Assembly: GCA_021771675.1 (NCBI GenBank)
Contig: JAETOP010000071.1
Location: 1 to 19,347 of the forward strand
Origin: Oscillospiraceae bacterium
Lineage (GTDB): Bacteria; Bacillota_A; Clostridia; Oscillospirales; Oscillospiraceae
Length of the DNA: 19,347 nucleotides
Reading direction: 5' to 3'
Shown piece by piece: positions 1 through 7,670 of this stretch. The notes beneath the pieces were generated by a model, which saw only the letters and a program-made list of their open reading frames with translations, was not told the DNA's origin and ran no database searches. The position numbers and the translations under genes are program-made. The number at the start of each line of letters is the position of its first letter. Within the stretch, counting starts at the first letter, position 1.

Positions 1-218
1 ATTCCGTAGGGAATCACATCGTCAATGGTCAGCACCTGCTTCGGCTTTGCGATTCCCATAAACTGCTTATGGCATTCCCAGAGATCCATAAGCAAACCAA
101 ACGGCATGAGCCACACTTCATCCTGCGGGAGACTCAGATGGGCCATGCCGTAATACAAAAGCCGGGTAAACAACTCCTCGTCACTTACCTTGGAGGCAGC
201 ATCTGCCCGGCCACCGTG
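1..218 (-). CDS. Tail assembly chaperone, T-like extension reached by -1 frameshift (partial at the window edge)
   Basis: This frame has no start of its own. It opens after an in-frame TGA upstream of the slippery site and stays open for 72 codons to the left edge. It reads on from gene G through a -1 shift. The sequence includes EELFTRLLYYGMAHL, then LMDLWECHKQF, then a conserved-looking end with IDDVIPYGI. This is the pattern I know from C-terminal extensions of tail chaperones in Clostridia phages. In lambda the GT fusion bridges the tape measure and the tail tube protein during tail assembly. The tape-measure gene would be expected just beyond the left edge. The true 3' end cannot be seen. 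Confidence 0.82.
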
Positions 219-583
219 TTTTTTCCCTCTTGCTCACTTTCCACGTTCCGTTTTGTACCACGGTACATCGCCTCCATGATAGCGTCCTTGTAGTCGGTCA
301 GCTCCATCGGGGAGGTGAGAAGCTCCACTTCGTCGGCAGTCAGCTCCGGCTTTTTGTCCTCCGGGTGTTTCAGGTTATGGACGAGGATGGGCTGGTTGCA
401 AAGGAGCGTAATGAGCCAGACAATCTCATCCAGCGCCATTTCAAAATTCTCTGCTTTCATCAGCTTCTCGCCCAGGTTTTCCAGGCCGCCGTAGCGTCCG
501 GCGATCTGCTTGGTGGCACGGGTGGTCAGAAGCATCTCATATTCCTCGCCGCCGATGGTGACCATCGCTGTTCTTTCATCCAT
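185..583 (-). CDS. Tail assembly chaperone G (zero frame)
   Basis: The product is 132 residues, with a GGAGG ribosome site 9 nt before the ATG. It is small and acidic with no membrane segment, and it lies directly after the tail tube gene, which is the usual place of the lambda-G equivalent. Residues 40-115 look helical (EMALDEIVWLITLLCNQP). In the C-terminal region, codons Gly-Lys-Asn 120-122 read GGA AAA AAC, which contains an A AAA AAC slippery heptamer. Beyond it, the zero frame adds only ten residues before TAA, while the -1 frame continues as the T-like part. The short form should therefore be the major product and the fusion the minor one. The family is assigned by context and the frameshift architecture. 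Confidence 0.85.
   Translation of the reverse strand: MDERTAMVTIGGEEYEMLLTTRATKQIAGRYGGLENLGEKLMKAENFEMALDEIVWLITLLCNQPILVHNLKHPEDKKPELTADEVELLTSPMELTDYKDAIMEAMYRGTKRNVESEQEGKNTVAGQMLPPR
195..227 (-). promoter_or_regulatory. -1 programmed ribosomal frameshift site with downstream hairpin
   Basis: Read on the minus strand, GGGAAAAAAC holds two overlapping slippery heptamers in the right phase: G GGA AAA (227-221) and A AAA AAC (224-218). Zero-frame codons are GGA (226-224), AAA (223-221) and AAC (220-218). Ten nt downstream, a GC-rich 5-bp hairpin GGCAG-ATG-CTGCC (207-195) is placed to stimulate slippage. The -1 frame beyond it is open and conserved-looking, which is what makes this a functional site rather than a chance A-run. 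Confidence 0.85.
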
Positions 584-597
584 GACTCAGATCCTCC

Positions 598-1212
598 TTA
601 ACCTTCGCCGTCCAGAGAAGCCGCAGCGGTTTCCGCATAGGACGGTTCGTAGACTTCCTGGTACCAGTTGGTGATGGTCGATGCGGACACACCTGCGTCC
701 CCCTCGGTGACCTCGGCTTTCCAGGGGTGCTTGCCCTGGCCGTCCACCTTGTTGCGGCGCATGACCGTCCCCTCGATGGTGGGCGTGGAGAACTCGATGC
801 TCTCGCCCTTGGTAGTCAGGTTGGTAGCAGGGATGCCGAACTTCACCTTGTACAGCCAGAAGTAGCGGTACTTGCCGTTTGCTTTCTTTGCACGAAAGCC
901 AATGGCTACAGGAGCGCCGCCGTCCTCGCTGGCGGAGATGATGACGCCGTTCTGGTCGATCACCGCTCCCGTCAGGTCAGATGCGGCGGCTGCGCCGATA
1001 TCATCCACGCCAAGGGTGAGGGTGCCGCTCTGGAACTCCTTCACCACCTCCGCAGCGCCATCGTCCGCATACAGCGTCGCCTCCGCAAGCTCCACGGAAA
1101 GCTCTGCTGTCATGGCTTTCGCAAGGGATGCTGGAGTGGCATAGGTTTCGTTGCCATCCTCATCCTCCGTGATTTTTGAATAGAAAAGTTTATCAAGGCC
1201 AATGGTAGCCAT
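598..1212 (-). CDS. Major tail tube protein, phi13 family
   Basis: The product is 204 residues with GGAGGA before the ATG. It starts MATIGLDKLFYSKITEDEDG and contains features typical of phi13-type tail tube proteins: an early AELSVELAEATLYADDG segment, LTLGVDDIG, a FRAKKANGKYRYFWLYKVKF strand pair and a C-terminal ASTITNWYQEVYEP. These proteins polymerise into the non-contractile tail tube through which DNA passes. It sits between the tail terminator candidate and the tail chaperone, the canonical siphovirus order. The length is normal for the family and nothing suggests truncation. Confidence 0.88.
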   Translation of the reverse strand: MATIGLDKLFYSKITEDEDGNETYATPASLAKAMTAELSVELAEATLYADDGAAEVVKEFQSGTLTLGVDDIGAAAASDLTGAVIDQNGVIISASEDGGAPVAIGFRAKKANGKYRYFWLYKVKFGIPATNLTTKGESIEFSTPTIEGTVMRRNKVDGQGKHPWKAEVTEGDAGVSASTITNWYQEVYEPSYAETAAASLDGEG

Positions 1213-1215
1213 ATC

Positions 1216-1557
1216 TCATTCCTCCAATCTATACAGTTTCGCCACGTCAATGGCGTAGTGGTGGTAATCGGTATCGTCCTCATGCCCGATATACCGTCTG
1301 TCCGTAATGGTAAAATTAGCGGCAAGCAGGGCTTTTGAAAGCTGCTTTTTCCGCTTCAGATAATTTCCCCTGGAGAACAGGGAGAGCCGCGCCTCCTGGG
1401 TCTCGTATTCCGGCAGGTTATCCGCATGAAGTTCGTAGGTATCCGCAAGCGGCGTGACCACCACATACTCCTCCGGCGGCTCATCGGAGAACACGCCAGT
1501 CTCCACGGGCAGGCCGCAGTTTGTGACTGCTGCCTTGATTTCCGATAATAAACTCAA
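1216..1557 (-). CDS. Probable tail terminator / head-tail joining protein
   Basis: The product is 113 residues. The start is TTG, overlapping the preceding TGA by 4 bp (TTGA), with GAGGAGG 8-11 nt upstream, so translation is probably coupled to the gp10-like gene. The sequence begins with a helix (SLLSEIKAAVTNCGLPVETG) followed by mixed strands, including EYVVVTPLADTYELHADN and ARLSLFSRGNYLKRKKQL. Size and position between a gp10-like protein and the tail tube gene match tail terminator/completion proteins, which cap the tail tube before head joining. The family is not firmly recognised from sequence alone; the role is inferred mainly from gene order. Confidence 0.68.
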   Translation of the reverse strand: MSLLSEIKAAVTNCGLPVETGVFSDEPPEEYVVVTPLADTYELHADNLPEYETQEARLSLFSRGNYLKRKKQLSKALLAANFTITDRRYIGHEDDTDYHHYAIDVAKLYRLEE

Positions 1558-1985
1558 ATGTTCTCCACCTCCTCGTCCAGCTTTGCCTTCATGGTGCTGA
1601 TACAGGCGTTTTTGGACGCTGACCGGGCGGGCTTCAGAAACGGCTTTGCAGGCTGGCCGCTTTTGCCGTATTCCAGGATGGTGGCGATTTTGGCGTTGCT
1701 GTCGCCGTTAGAACGAGGTTCGGAAAAGCCCACCTTTATGTCAAAATCCCCGTTCCTGTCCTGCAGGGCGGGAGAAGTGCCAAGGGAGCGTAAAAGCTCC
1801 CCAGTGCTTCTGGAGTCATACTTTGTCCCGCTGCCAATGACAGACTGCAAATTGGAGCGCACCTTGTCCTCCACGACCTCTGCGCCTGCCTCCAGCACTT
1901 TCGGGATGATCTCATCCGTCTTATCCGCCAGCCGGGATACCTTCATCAGAAAGTCCTCCGGCATTTTCCATGTTGCCTTAGCCAT
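1554..1985 (-). CDS. HK97 gp10-like head-tail joining protein
   Basis: The chosen start gives a 143-residue protein beginning MAKATWKMPEDFLMKVSRLA, with GTGAGG just upstream. An in-frame ATG at 2036 would add 17 residues (MSFRACTEANNMEVVRT), which look less protein-like. The body has a long helix (ADKTDEIIPKVLEAGAEVVEDKVRSNL), then STGELLRSLG, then GDFDIKVGFSEPRS and ATILEYGKSGQPAKPFLKPA. The last motif, ending in a PAKPFLKPA-type segment, is typical of HK97-gp10 family proteins. They act at the head-tail interface. Its stop overlaps the next start by 4 bp. The start choice is the main uncertainty. Confidence 0.82.
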   Translation of the reverse strand: MAKATWKMPEDFLMKVSRLADKTDEIIPKVLEAGAEVVEDKVRSNLQSVIGSGTKYDSRSTGELLRSLGTSPALQDRNGDFDIKVGFSEPRSNGDSNAKIATILEYGKSGQPAKPFLKPARSASKNACISTMKAKLDEEVENI

Positions 1986-2057
1986 CGTCCTCACAACCTC
2001 CATATTGTTCGCTTCCGTGCAGGCACGAAAGCTCATTCATTCCGGTGTTCGTCCTCT

Positions 2058-2085
2058 CCCCAAAAAGCCATACGGCTTTCCGGGG
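2058..2085 (-). other. 12-bp intergenic hairpin upstream of the gp10-like gene
   Basis: On the minus strand the arms CCCCGGAAAGCC and GGCTTTTTGGGG pair over 12 bp around a GTAT loop, including two G-U pairs. The plus strand would have A-C mismatches at those two positions, so the fold belongs to the minus-strand transcript. It lies directly after the TAG stop of the head closure gene, in a gap of 53-104 bp within an otherwise tightly packed operon. There is no T-run at its base, so it does not look like a simple terminator. Possible roles are mRNA processing, stability or translational control. Confidence 0.6.
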
Positions 2086-2089
2086 ACCC

Positions 2090-2413
2090 CTAATGCACCT
2101 CCATCCCCAGTACCTCCAGATACATCCCTCTGCCTTTGACATCCTCTACAGAAGTGATCTCAAAGGTATGCCCTTCGCAGAGGATTCGCATATCCGTAGT
2201 CACGGTAAGGTCAGGAATCACTCGAAACCGAAAAAGATCAGTGGCAGTGGAGAAGGACGCCATGTTCGCCCATTTCTCACTGCCATGACGGCCTTCCCGG
2301 TATGCCCGAACCTCTGCCACGGTCACATCTGTTTCCGTCTTGAAGCCGTCCTCATCCTGAGTAAACTGTTTCTCTACGATGGAAATGAAGGTGTTCATCT
2401 TGCCAAAGCTCAT
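2090..2413 (-). CDS. Head closure / head-tail adaptor protein
   Basis: The product is 107 residues starting MSFGKMNTFISIVEKQFTQD. An ATG 15 nt further upstream lies inside the preceding gene; the start at 2413 has an AAGGTG ribosome site and follows the preceding TGA by 2 nt. The sequence is strand-rich, with a DEDGFKTE turn, VTVAEVRAYREGRHGSEKWA, TDLFRFRVIPDLTVTTDMRI and a C-terminal FEITSVEDVKGRGMYLEVL. This matches the SPP1 gp16-like head closure/adaptor family, which seals the portal ring after packaging and gives the tail its docking surface. Placement between the gp6-like connector and the gp10-like protein supports this. Confidence 0.85.
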   Translation of the reverse strand: MSFGKMNTFISIVEKQFTQDEDGFKTETDVTVAEVRAYREGRHGSEKWANMASFSTATDLFRFRVIPDLTVTTDMRILCEGHTFEITSVEDVKGRGMYLEVLGMEVH

Positions 2414-2415
2414 AC

Positions 2416-2727
2416 TCACACCTTCCAATCCCGGTCAAGCCGAAGAAGCAAGTTTACCGTGTTCCACACCTGCTGTGCCGCATTGGTGTTGTCTGCGAAG
2501 AAGCCGCCTGTGGAGCCATCCCTGGACTCATAGAAATGCGATGCCAGCATGATCACCGCCTGTTCGGTAGTGGCCGGCATCGCATTTTCTGTGTAGGAGC
2601 CCTCCGGGATATGCTGGTAGCTCTCTGCATAGGAAACGGCAGCGGCGATGTAGCCCTTCAGAAGCTCATCGTCCGCCGAATGCTCCAGAATGAGATTGGC
2701 TTTGACCTTAGAAAGAAGTGCTTCCAT
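2416..2727 (-). CDS. HK97 gp6-like head-tail connector protein
   Basis: The product is 103 residues (MEALLSKVKANLILEHSADD). A GTG codon sits directly before the ATG, so the protein could be one residue longer. GGGAGG lies 8 nt upstream of the ATG. It is almost wholly helical: ELLKGYIAAAVSYAESYQHI, then TEQAVIMLASHFYESRDGS, then AQQVWNTVNLLLRL. This is the known arrangement of the gp6/gp15-type connector that forms a ring under the portal. It is immediately downstream of the capsid gene and upstream of the head closure gene, the standard HK97 order. Confidence 0.85.
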   Translation of the reverse strand: MEALLSKVKANLILEHSADDELLKGYIAAAVSYAESYQHIPEGSYTENAMPATTEQAVIMLASHFYESRDGSTGGFFADNTNAAQQVWNTVNLLLRLDRDWKV

Positions 2728-2748
2728 CACCGCCGCCTCCCTTCATCA

Positions 2749-3951
2749 TTAGCCCGCAGACTTCTGCGCCAGCACCTTGATGGCCTCCGGCAGGATCAGC
2801 TTGCCGTCCACACGCTGGGAGGCAAGGAAACCAACCTGTCCGGTAGCGGCATACAGTTCGTTGAGACGCTTGAAGGAACGCCCCTGGCGGTCTGCGATCC
2901 AGTAATAGCTGAAATCTCCGAAGGCGATGGTCTTTGCGTCTGCAGCAATGGCAGGCATATACGCAGAGGTGCGTACCGGCTTGCCAAGCAGCAGGTCAGG
3001 AGCGCCTGCGGTCAGGGAAGGCTGCCAGAGGTACTGGCCCTGGTTGTCCTTCAGCTTGCGGATAGCCTTGATGGTGGAATCGTTCAGCACCCACACGGCG
3101 TTTCTGCGGTAAGGGGCTTTTAGGGAGTAGAACAGGTCGATCAGTTCATCGGCAGTGATCGCCGTAGCGGACGCAGCGGTAATGCCGGTCTCAGCACCGC
3201 CCGTGGTGGCAAGAATGCCCAGGGGTTTTCCAGTACCGTCCCCGGTAAAGAACGCTTCCTCCTCCTTGGCACCGATGCGGCGGGCAAACTCACGGGAGAT
3301 GTAGCTCTCCAGGTCAAAGACGCTGTCGTTGAGCAGTTCCTCGGAAACCTTGATCATGGTGCCCAGCTTGTAAGCGCCGATGGACACCTGCCCGAAGGAA
3401 TCATCGCTCTCCAGGTATGCGCCCTCCTCATCGATCCAGGACGCAGTGCCCTTGGTGGCTACCACGGGGATCTTGCGGTCGCCGCTGGAGGTCTGAATGA
3501 TTTTTGCCAGCTGACGGAAGATGTTCTCTTCCTCCAGAGCTTCTACCAGAGTACGCTCATACTCGTCAGGAACCAGATACCCGCCCTCGGAATCGGTACC
3601 GATCTGAAGGGCGTTCATCACGGTGGGCATCGGAGTCTTGGAGCGCATCATGTTCCAGAAGTTCTGGCGGTACTCATCGGTGGCACGGCCGGTCTTGGCA
3701 GTCTCCTTGCCGTTCATGGGCTTGCCGGTGAGGGGCTTGTTCACCGGACGGTTCAGCTCTGCATCCAGCGCCTCCTGGCGCTCCAGACGGGCAATCTCCT
3801 TGCCCAGGTCGGTGATTTCCCGCTCCATGCGGGAGTAGGTGGCATCGTCCTCAGCAGACAGCATACCTTTTTCGTTTCTGTGGGAATCCAGGAACGCCTT
3901 GGTGGCCTCCCAGGCTTTGGCGCGCTTTTCACGCAGTTCAAGAATAGTCAT
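2749..3951 (-). CDS. Major capsid protein, HK97 family, with N-terminal delta domain
   Basis: The product is 400 residues with GGAGG 9 nt before the ATG. Residues 1-70 form a charged coiled coil (REKRAKAWEATKAFLDS, MEREITDLGKEIARLE), the scaffold-like delta domain removed by the phage protease in HK97. A low-complexity linker (about 70-110) leads to the capsid fold, which begins near TDSEGGYLVPDEYERTLVEA. HK97-type features follow: GTMIKVSEELLNDSVFDLES, the GDGTGKPLGIL loop around the subunit turn, and C-terminal FGDFSYYWIADRQG. The likely cleavage zone is residues 90-112, but the exact site is not visible. The protease gene is directly upstream. Confidence 0.95.
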   Translation of the reverse strand: MTILELREKRAKAWEATKAFLDSHRNEKGMLSAEDDATYSRMEREITDLGKEIARLERQEALDAELNRPVNKPLTGKPMNGKETAKTGRATDEYRQNFWNMMRSKTPMPTVMNALQIGTDSEGGYLVPDEYERTLVEALEEENIFRQLAKIIQTSSGDRKIPVVATKGTASWIDEEGAYLESDDSFGQVSIGAYKLGTMIKVSEELLNDSVFDLESYISREFARRIGAKEEEAFFTGDGTGKPLGILATTGGAETGITAASATAITADELIDLFYSLKAPYRRNAVWVLNDSTIKAIRKLKDNQGQYLWQPSLTAGAPDLLLGKPVRTSAYMPAIAADAKTIAFGDFSYYWIADRQGRSFKRLNELYAATGQVGFLASQRVDGKLILPEAIKVLAQKSAG

Positions 3952-3965
3952 AGTCGTTATCCTCC

Positions 3966-4718
3966 TTAATATTTCATCAAATTAAGCCGCTCGTAGAGAC
4001 TATCCACGGAGCGGCCCTGGGGTTTAGGGTTTTCAGTTTTCTTAGGATTGGTCTTACATTTCGCTGCGATTTTATCCATGAGGGAATTGACCACAGCGGC
4101 TTTGGAATACAGCATGGACACCGCAGGCGGCTCCATGTCCTCTGGCACATCGGCGCGTTTGAGAATCTCATCGGCAAAGCCAAGCTCTACTGCCTTGTTT
4201 GCGTCCATCCAGGTCTCTGCGTCCATAAGGTGGGAGAGCCGTGCGCGGGACAGACCGGTCTTGATCTCATATGCATTGATGATGGAATCCTTGACGCTCC
4301 CAAGCATCTCGATGGCCTTCTGCATTTCAGCGGTATCACCCATCGCCACGGTCATAGGATTGTGGATCATCATCATGGAGACGGGGCTGACCAGAACCTT
4401 TGTGCCTGCCATAGCGATCACACTTGCCGCAGACGCCGCAATGCCATCGATCTTGACCGTGACGTTGCCCTTGTAGTCCATGAGCATATTGTAGATTTGT
4501 GCCGCTGCCACGCAGTCGCCGCCGGGAGAATTGATCCAGACGGTGATGTCGCCGGAGCCAGACATCAGCTCCTCCTTGAAAAGCTGGGGCGTGACATCAT
4601 CATCAAACCAGCTTTCCTCGGCGATGGTGCCGTTCAGGAACAGCGTTCTCTCCACTGTTTCCGTCTGATTCTCCTGATTCCTCACCGTCCTGTTTTTCCA
4701 CTTCCAGAACTTCTTCAT
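3966..4718 (-). CDS. Prohead maturation protease, ClpP-like (S14)
   Basis: The chosen start (MKKFWKWKNRTVRN) has a perfect AAAGGAGG 9 nt upstream and gives 250 residues; an ATG 45 nt upstream lacks such a site. ClpP-fold signatures in order are INSPGGDCVAAAQIYN (about 63-77), GIAASAASVIAMAG with the nucleophile serine near 96, MMMIHNPM with histidine near 119, and DAETWMDANKAVELGFADEI. In the last motif a Glu near 168 aligns with the usual catalytic Asp. Phage ClpP-type enzymes cleave the delta domain and other prohead proteins. The gene overlaps the 3' end of the portal gene by 116 bp in another frame. The basic N-terminus and the C-terminal tail after residue 200 may be removed on activation. 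Confidence 0.92.
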   Translation of the reverse strand: MKKFWKWKNRTVRNQENQTETVERTLFLNGTIAEESWFDDDVTPQLFKEELMSGSGDITVWINSPGGDCVAAAQIYNMLMDYKGNVTVKIDGIAASAASVIAMAGTKVLVSPVSMMMIHNPMTVAMGDTAEMQKAIEMLGSVKDSIINAYEIKTGLSRARLSHLMDAETWMDANKAVELGFADEILKRADVPEDMEPPAVSMLYSKAAVVNSLMDKIAAKCKTNPKKTENPKPQGRSVDSLYERLNLMKY

Positions 4719-5982
4719 CGGGGTTTTCCTCCTTTCCGTCATCGTTCGGTTGTGTATCTGCAAAAGCTCCGGCGTTGCAAAGCGGGAGCATATTGCCGTT
4801 GATCAGGTACAGGTCGCCGCCATCCTCAGCGGGGATGCGATCCATGTTCTCCAGTTCCCGGATGTCGTTGGCGCTCATCCAGCCGTTCTGCCTTGCGGTG
4901 GCGTAGCCGTTCATGCGGCTGGCATAATCCCCACGGAGCAGACCTTCCACATTGAATTTGGTAAAATACTGTTTCTTTTCCTCTGCGGAAAAGAGCGTCC
5001 GCTGGATGGATTGCTCCCAGCGCACGAGCCAGGGCTCCAGCGTGTATTTCACGAACTCCAGCGACTGTTGCTCAATATTGGAGAAGCTGGACTTTTCCAG
5101 GTCGCCAACCATATGGGGTGGCACTCGGAAAATACGGGCAATCTCGTTGATCTGGAACTTTCTCGTTTCCAAAAACTGCGCCTGTTCTGGGGAGATGCCA
5201 ATAGGCGTATATTTCATGCCCTCCTCCAAAACGGCTATCTTATTGCTGTTGCTGCTGCCGCCGAAGGTGGACTGCCAGCTTTCCCGGACACGGCCGGGGT
5301 CTTTGATGGTTCCCGGATGCTCCAGCACGCCGCCGGGTGCTGCGCCGTTAGCAAAGAACTTCGCACCATACTCCTCACAGGCGATTGCCATGCCGATGGC
5401 GTTTTTCGCCATCGCTATGGGGGAATAGCCCACCAGACCGTCAAAACCCAGGCCAGGAATGTGCAGCACATCCGAAGGATTCAGCCGCACGACTGTGCCC
5501 TTGACTGTGGGCGTATCGTCCGTACTGACCGTGTATTCGTAGTAGAGCTTGCCGTCCCTGTCACGGTCCACCGTCATCCTGTCCGGCATCAGCGGATAGA
5601 GGGCAATGACCTCACCTTTACCGTTACGGATGATCTGGGCGTAGGCGTTGCCCCACAGGAGCAGGTGCGTCATGAGGGTTTCCCGGAACACGAAAGAACT
5701 CATCTCCGGGTTCGGCTCATCGTGGAGAAGCAGATACAGCGGGTGGTCGATGGCTTTCTCCTTGCCACCGTCCTCCTTGTAACAGTAGAGGTGCAGCGGC
5801 AGACCTGCCACCGCTTCCGCCAGGATGCGGACGCAGGAATACACCGCCGTCATCTGCATGGCGGAGCGTTCGTTGACACGCTTGCCCGCCGAGCTATTGC
5901 CAAAGAAAAAGCTGTAGGCACTGCCAGTAGTGCGGTTCTGGGGCTTGTCCCTGGAACGGAAAAGCCCTGAAAAGATACCCAT
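4603..5982 (-). CDS. Portal protein, HK97 family
   Basis: The product is 459 residues. The ribosome site is a GGAAGGA about 12 nt before the ATG, rather far. Family hallmarks are an N-terminal MGIFSGLF, then MTAVYSCVRILAEAVAGLPL near 44-63, PNPEMSSFVFRETLMTHLLLWGNAY in the middle (about 112-136, abbreviated), and IARIFRVPPHMVGDLEKSSF. After that comes the helical FVKYTLEPWLVRWEQSIQ crown region. Twelve subunits form the ring through which DNA enters. The last 60 residues are very acidic (Glu/Asp/Gly/Ser-rich) and end in a basic RHHRRGKL. Much of this tail is encoded by DNA that also encodes the protease N-terminus in another frame. Confidence 0.94.
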   Translation of the reverse strand: MGIFSGLFRSRDKPQNRTTGSAYSFFFGNSSAGKRVNERSAMQMTAVYSCVRILAEAVAGLPLHLYCYKEDGGKEKAIDHPLYLLLHDEPNPEMSSFVFRETLMTHLLLWGNAYAQIIRNGKGEVIALYPLMPDRMTVDRDRDGKLYYEYTVSTDDTPTVKGTVVRLNPSDVLHIPGLGFDGLVGYSPIAMAKNAIGMAIACEEYGAKFFANGAAPGGVLEHPGTIKDPGRVRESWQSTFGGSSNSNKIAVLEEGMKYTPIGISPEQAQFLETRKFQINEIARIFRVPPHMVGDLEKSSFSNIEQQSLEFVKYTLEPWLVRWEQSIQRTLFSAEEKKQYFTKFNVEGLLRGDYASRMNGYATARQNGWMSANDIRELENMDRIPAEDGGDLYLINGNMLPLCNAGAFADTQPNDDGKEENPDEEVLEVEKQDGEESGESDGNSGENAVPERHHRRGKLV

Positions 5983-6001
5983 ATGTGATCACCGTCCTTC
6001 C

Positions 6002-7603
6002 TCAAATAAACAAAAGGCCCCGGCTGTCATAAACCGAAGCTCCCGTATCGTTGCCGCAGCGGATCGCACGGTCAAGCCCCATAATGGTGGCGATGGCCCC
6101 GTCGATCTTCTCTGTGGATTTTTCCTTGTCCGCCTTGATGTTGCCTGCCGGGTCGGTGCGGATGTAGATGTTGTCCATCATCCACCGCAGCACTGGGTGG
6201 CCGCCGTGGGCGATCTTTTCCTCCAGCACCAGCTTCATCAGTTCCTTGGTAGGAGGACTCATATCCTTAAAGCCCTGTCCGAATGGGACTACTGTAAAGC
6301 CCATGCCCTCCAGGTTCTGCACCATCTGCACAGCGCCCCATCGGTCAAAGGCGATCTCACGGATGTTGAACCGTTCGCCGAGGTTCTCGATAAATTTCTC
6401 AATGTAGCCATAGTGGACCACATTGCCCTCGGTGGTCATCAGCACACCCTGGCGCTCCCACAGGTCATAGGGGACATGGTCACGGCGCACACGGAGATCG
6501 AGGGTTTCCTCCGGTATCCAGAAGTAAGGCAGAACATAGTATTTGTCCTCCTCGTCCAAGGGTGGAAAGACCAACACAAAGGCCGTGATGTCTGTAGTGG
6601 AGGATAAGTCCAGACCTCCGTAGCAGATGCGCCCTTCCAGATCATCCTCGGAGACCGGGAAGGCACAGGCGTCCCATTTCTCCATCGGCATCCACCGCAC
6701 CGACTGCTTCACCCACTGGTTGAGCCTCAGCTGCCGGAAGGCGTTCTCCTCGCCGGGGTTCTGCTGGGCGGATTCACAGGCGGCTTTGACCTTGTCGATG
6801 CCCACCGTAATGCCAAGGGACGGATTAGCCTTCTTCCACACCTCCGGGTCTGTCCAGTCCTCATTCTCAGCTGCTCCGTAAATGACGGAGTAGAAGGTGG
6901 GATCGACCTTCCTGCCTTCCGCAATGTCGATAGCCTTTTGATGTACCTCATAGCAGATGGAGTTGGTGTCGTTGCCCGCCGTGGTGATCAGGAAATACAG
7001 CGGCTGCATCCTGGCGTCCCCGGAGCCCTGGAGCATGACGTCAAAGAGTTTCCGGTTTGGCTGTGTGTGAAGTTCATCGAAGATCACGCCGTGGGTATTA
7101 AAGCCGTGCTTGTTCGCCACATCCGCCGAAAGCACCTGGTAGTAGGAGTTGGTGGGCAGGTAGGTGATCTTCTTCTGGGATTCCAAGATCTTCACACGCT
7201 TGGAGAGGGCCGGACAAAACCGCACCATATCCACTGCCACATCAAACACGATCTTTGCCTGGTTGCGGTCGGCGGCGCAGCCATACACCTCGGCACGTTC
7301 CTCGCCATCCCCGCAAAGGAGCAGGAGCGCCACAGCGGCAGCAAGCTCAGATTTGCCCTGTTTCTTCGGTATCTCAATGTAGGCCGTGTTAAACTGTCGG
7401 TAGCCGTTGGGCTTTAATACGCCGAACAGGTCACGGATGATCTGCTCCTGCCAGTCGATCAGTTCAAAGGGCTTTCCCGCCCAGGTGCCTTTGGTGTGGC
7501 AGAGGGACTCGATGAACATGACCGCATAGTCGGCGGCGTCCTTATCATAGTGCGAGGCCTTCGCCATGAACTTTGTAGGCTTGTATTTCTTCAGTTTTCG
7601 CAT
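6002..7603 (-). CDS. terL: Terminase large subunit
   Basis: The chosen start MRKLKKYKPTKFMAKASHYD has GGAGG 9 nt upstream and gives 533 residues; the frame is open for 52 more codons but that part is not protein-like and crosses a hairpin. The N-terminal ATPase has a deviant Walker A (IPKKQGKSE, about 78-86) and Walker B VIFDE (173-177), followed by FLITTAG (coupling motif C). The C-terminal RNase-H-like nuclease has GGLDLSSTTD with Asp 332, AFDRWGA with Asp 420, and EKIDGAIATIMG with Asp 501 as likely metal ligands. It packages DNA into the prohead. It is placed normally next to the portal gene but far from the small subunit gene, which is unusual. Confidence 0.95.
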   Translation of the reverse strand: MRKLKKYKPTKFMAKASHYDKDAADYAVMFIESLCHTKGTWAGKPFELIDWQEQIIRDLFGVLKPNGYRQFNTAYIEIPKKQGKSELAAAVALLLLCGDGEERAEVYGCAADRNQAKIVFDVAVDMVRFCPALSKRVKILESQKKITYLPTNSYYQVLSADVANKHGFNTHGVIFDELHTQPNRKLFDVMLQGSGDARMQPLYFLITTAGNDTNSICYEVHQKAIDIAEGRKVDPTFYSVIYGAAENEDWTDPEVWKKANPSLGITVGIDKVKAACESAQQNPGEENAFRQLRLNQWVKQSVRWMPMEKWDACAFPVSEDDLEGRICYGGLDLSSTTDITAFVLVFPPLDEEDKYYVLPYFWIPEETLDLRVRRDHVPYDLWERQGVLMTTEGNVVHYGYIEKFIENLGERFNIREIAFDRWGAVQMVQNLEGMGFTVVPFGQGFKDMSPPTKELMKLVLEEKIAHGGHPVLRWMMDNIYIRTDPAGNIKADKEKSTEKIDGAIATIMGLDRAIRCGNDTGASVYDSRGLLFI

Positions 7604-7625
7604 AGGCACCACCTCCAAAATGGCA

Positions 7626-7652
7626 TAAAAATAAGCCGCATTGCTGCGACTT
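7626..7652 (-). terminator. Terminator-like hairpin just upstream of terL
   Basis: On the minus strand AAGTCGCA and TGCGGCTT form an 8-bp stem (one G-U pair) closed by a GCAA (GNRA) tetraloop and followed by ATTTTTATG. It lies 23 nt before the terL start, after the accessory island. The T-run is interrupted and the stem is modest, so it may be leaky. If it works, transcription from the island would be reduced before it reaches the head and tail genes. Confidence 0.5.
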
Positions 7653-7670
7653 CCAAAATGGTTCTGTACG

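Noticed and set aside
4750..5970. Long plus-strand open frame opposite the portal gene
   Set aside because: It is the complement of a clear portal gene in GC-rich DNA, shows no protein-family features and would be the only plus-strand gene in the region.
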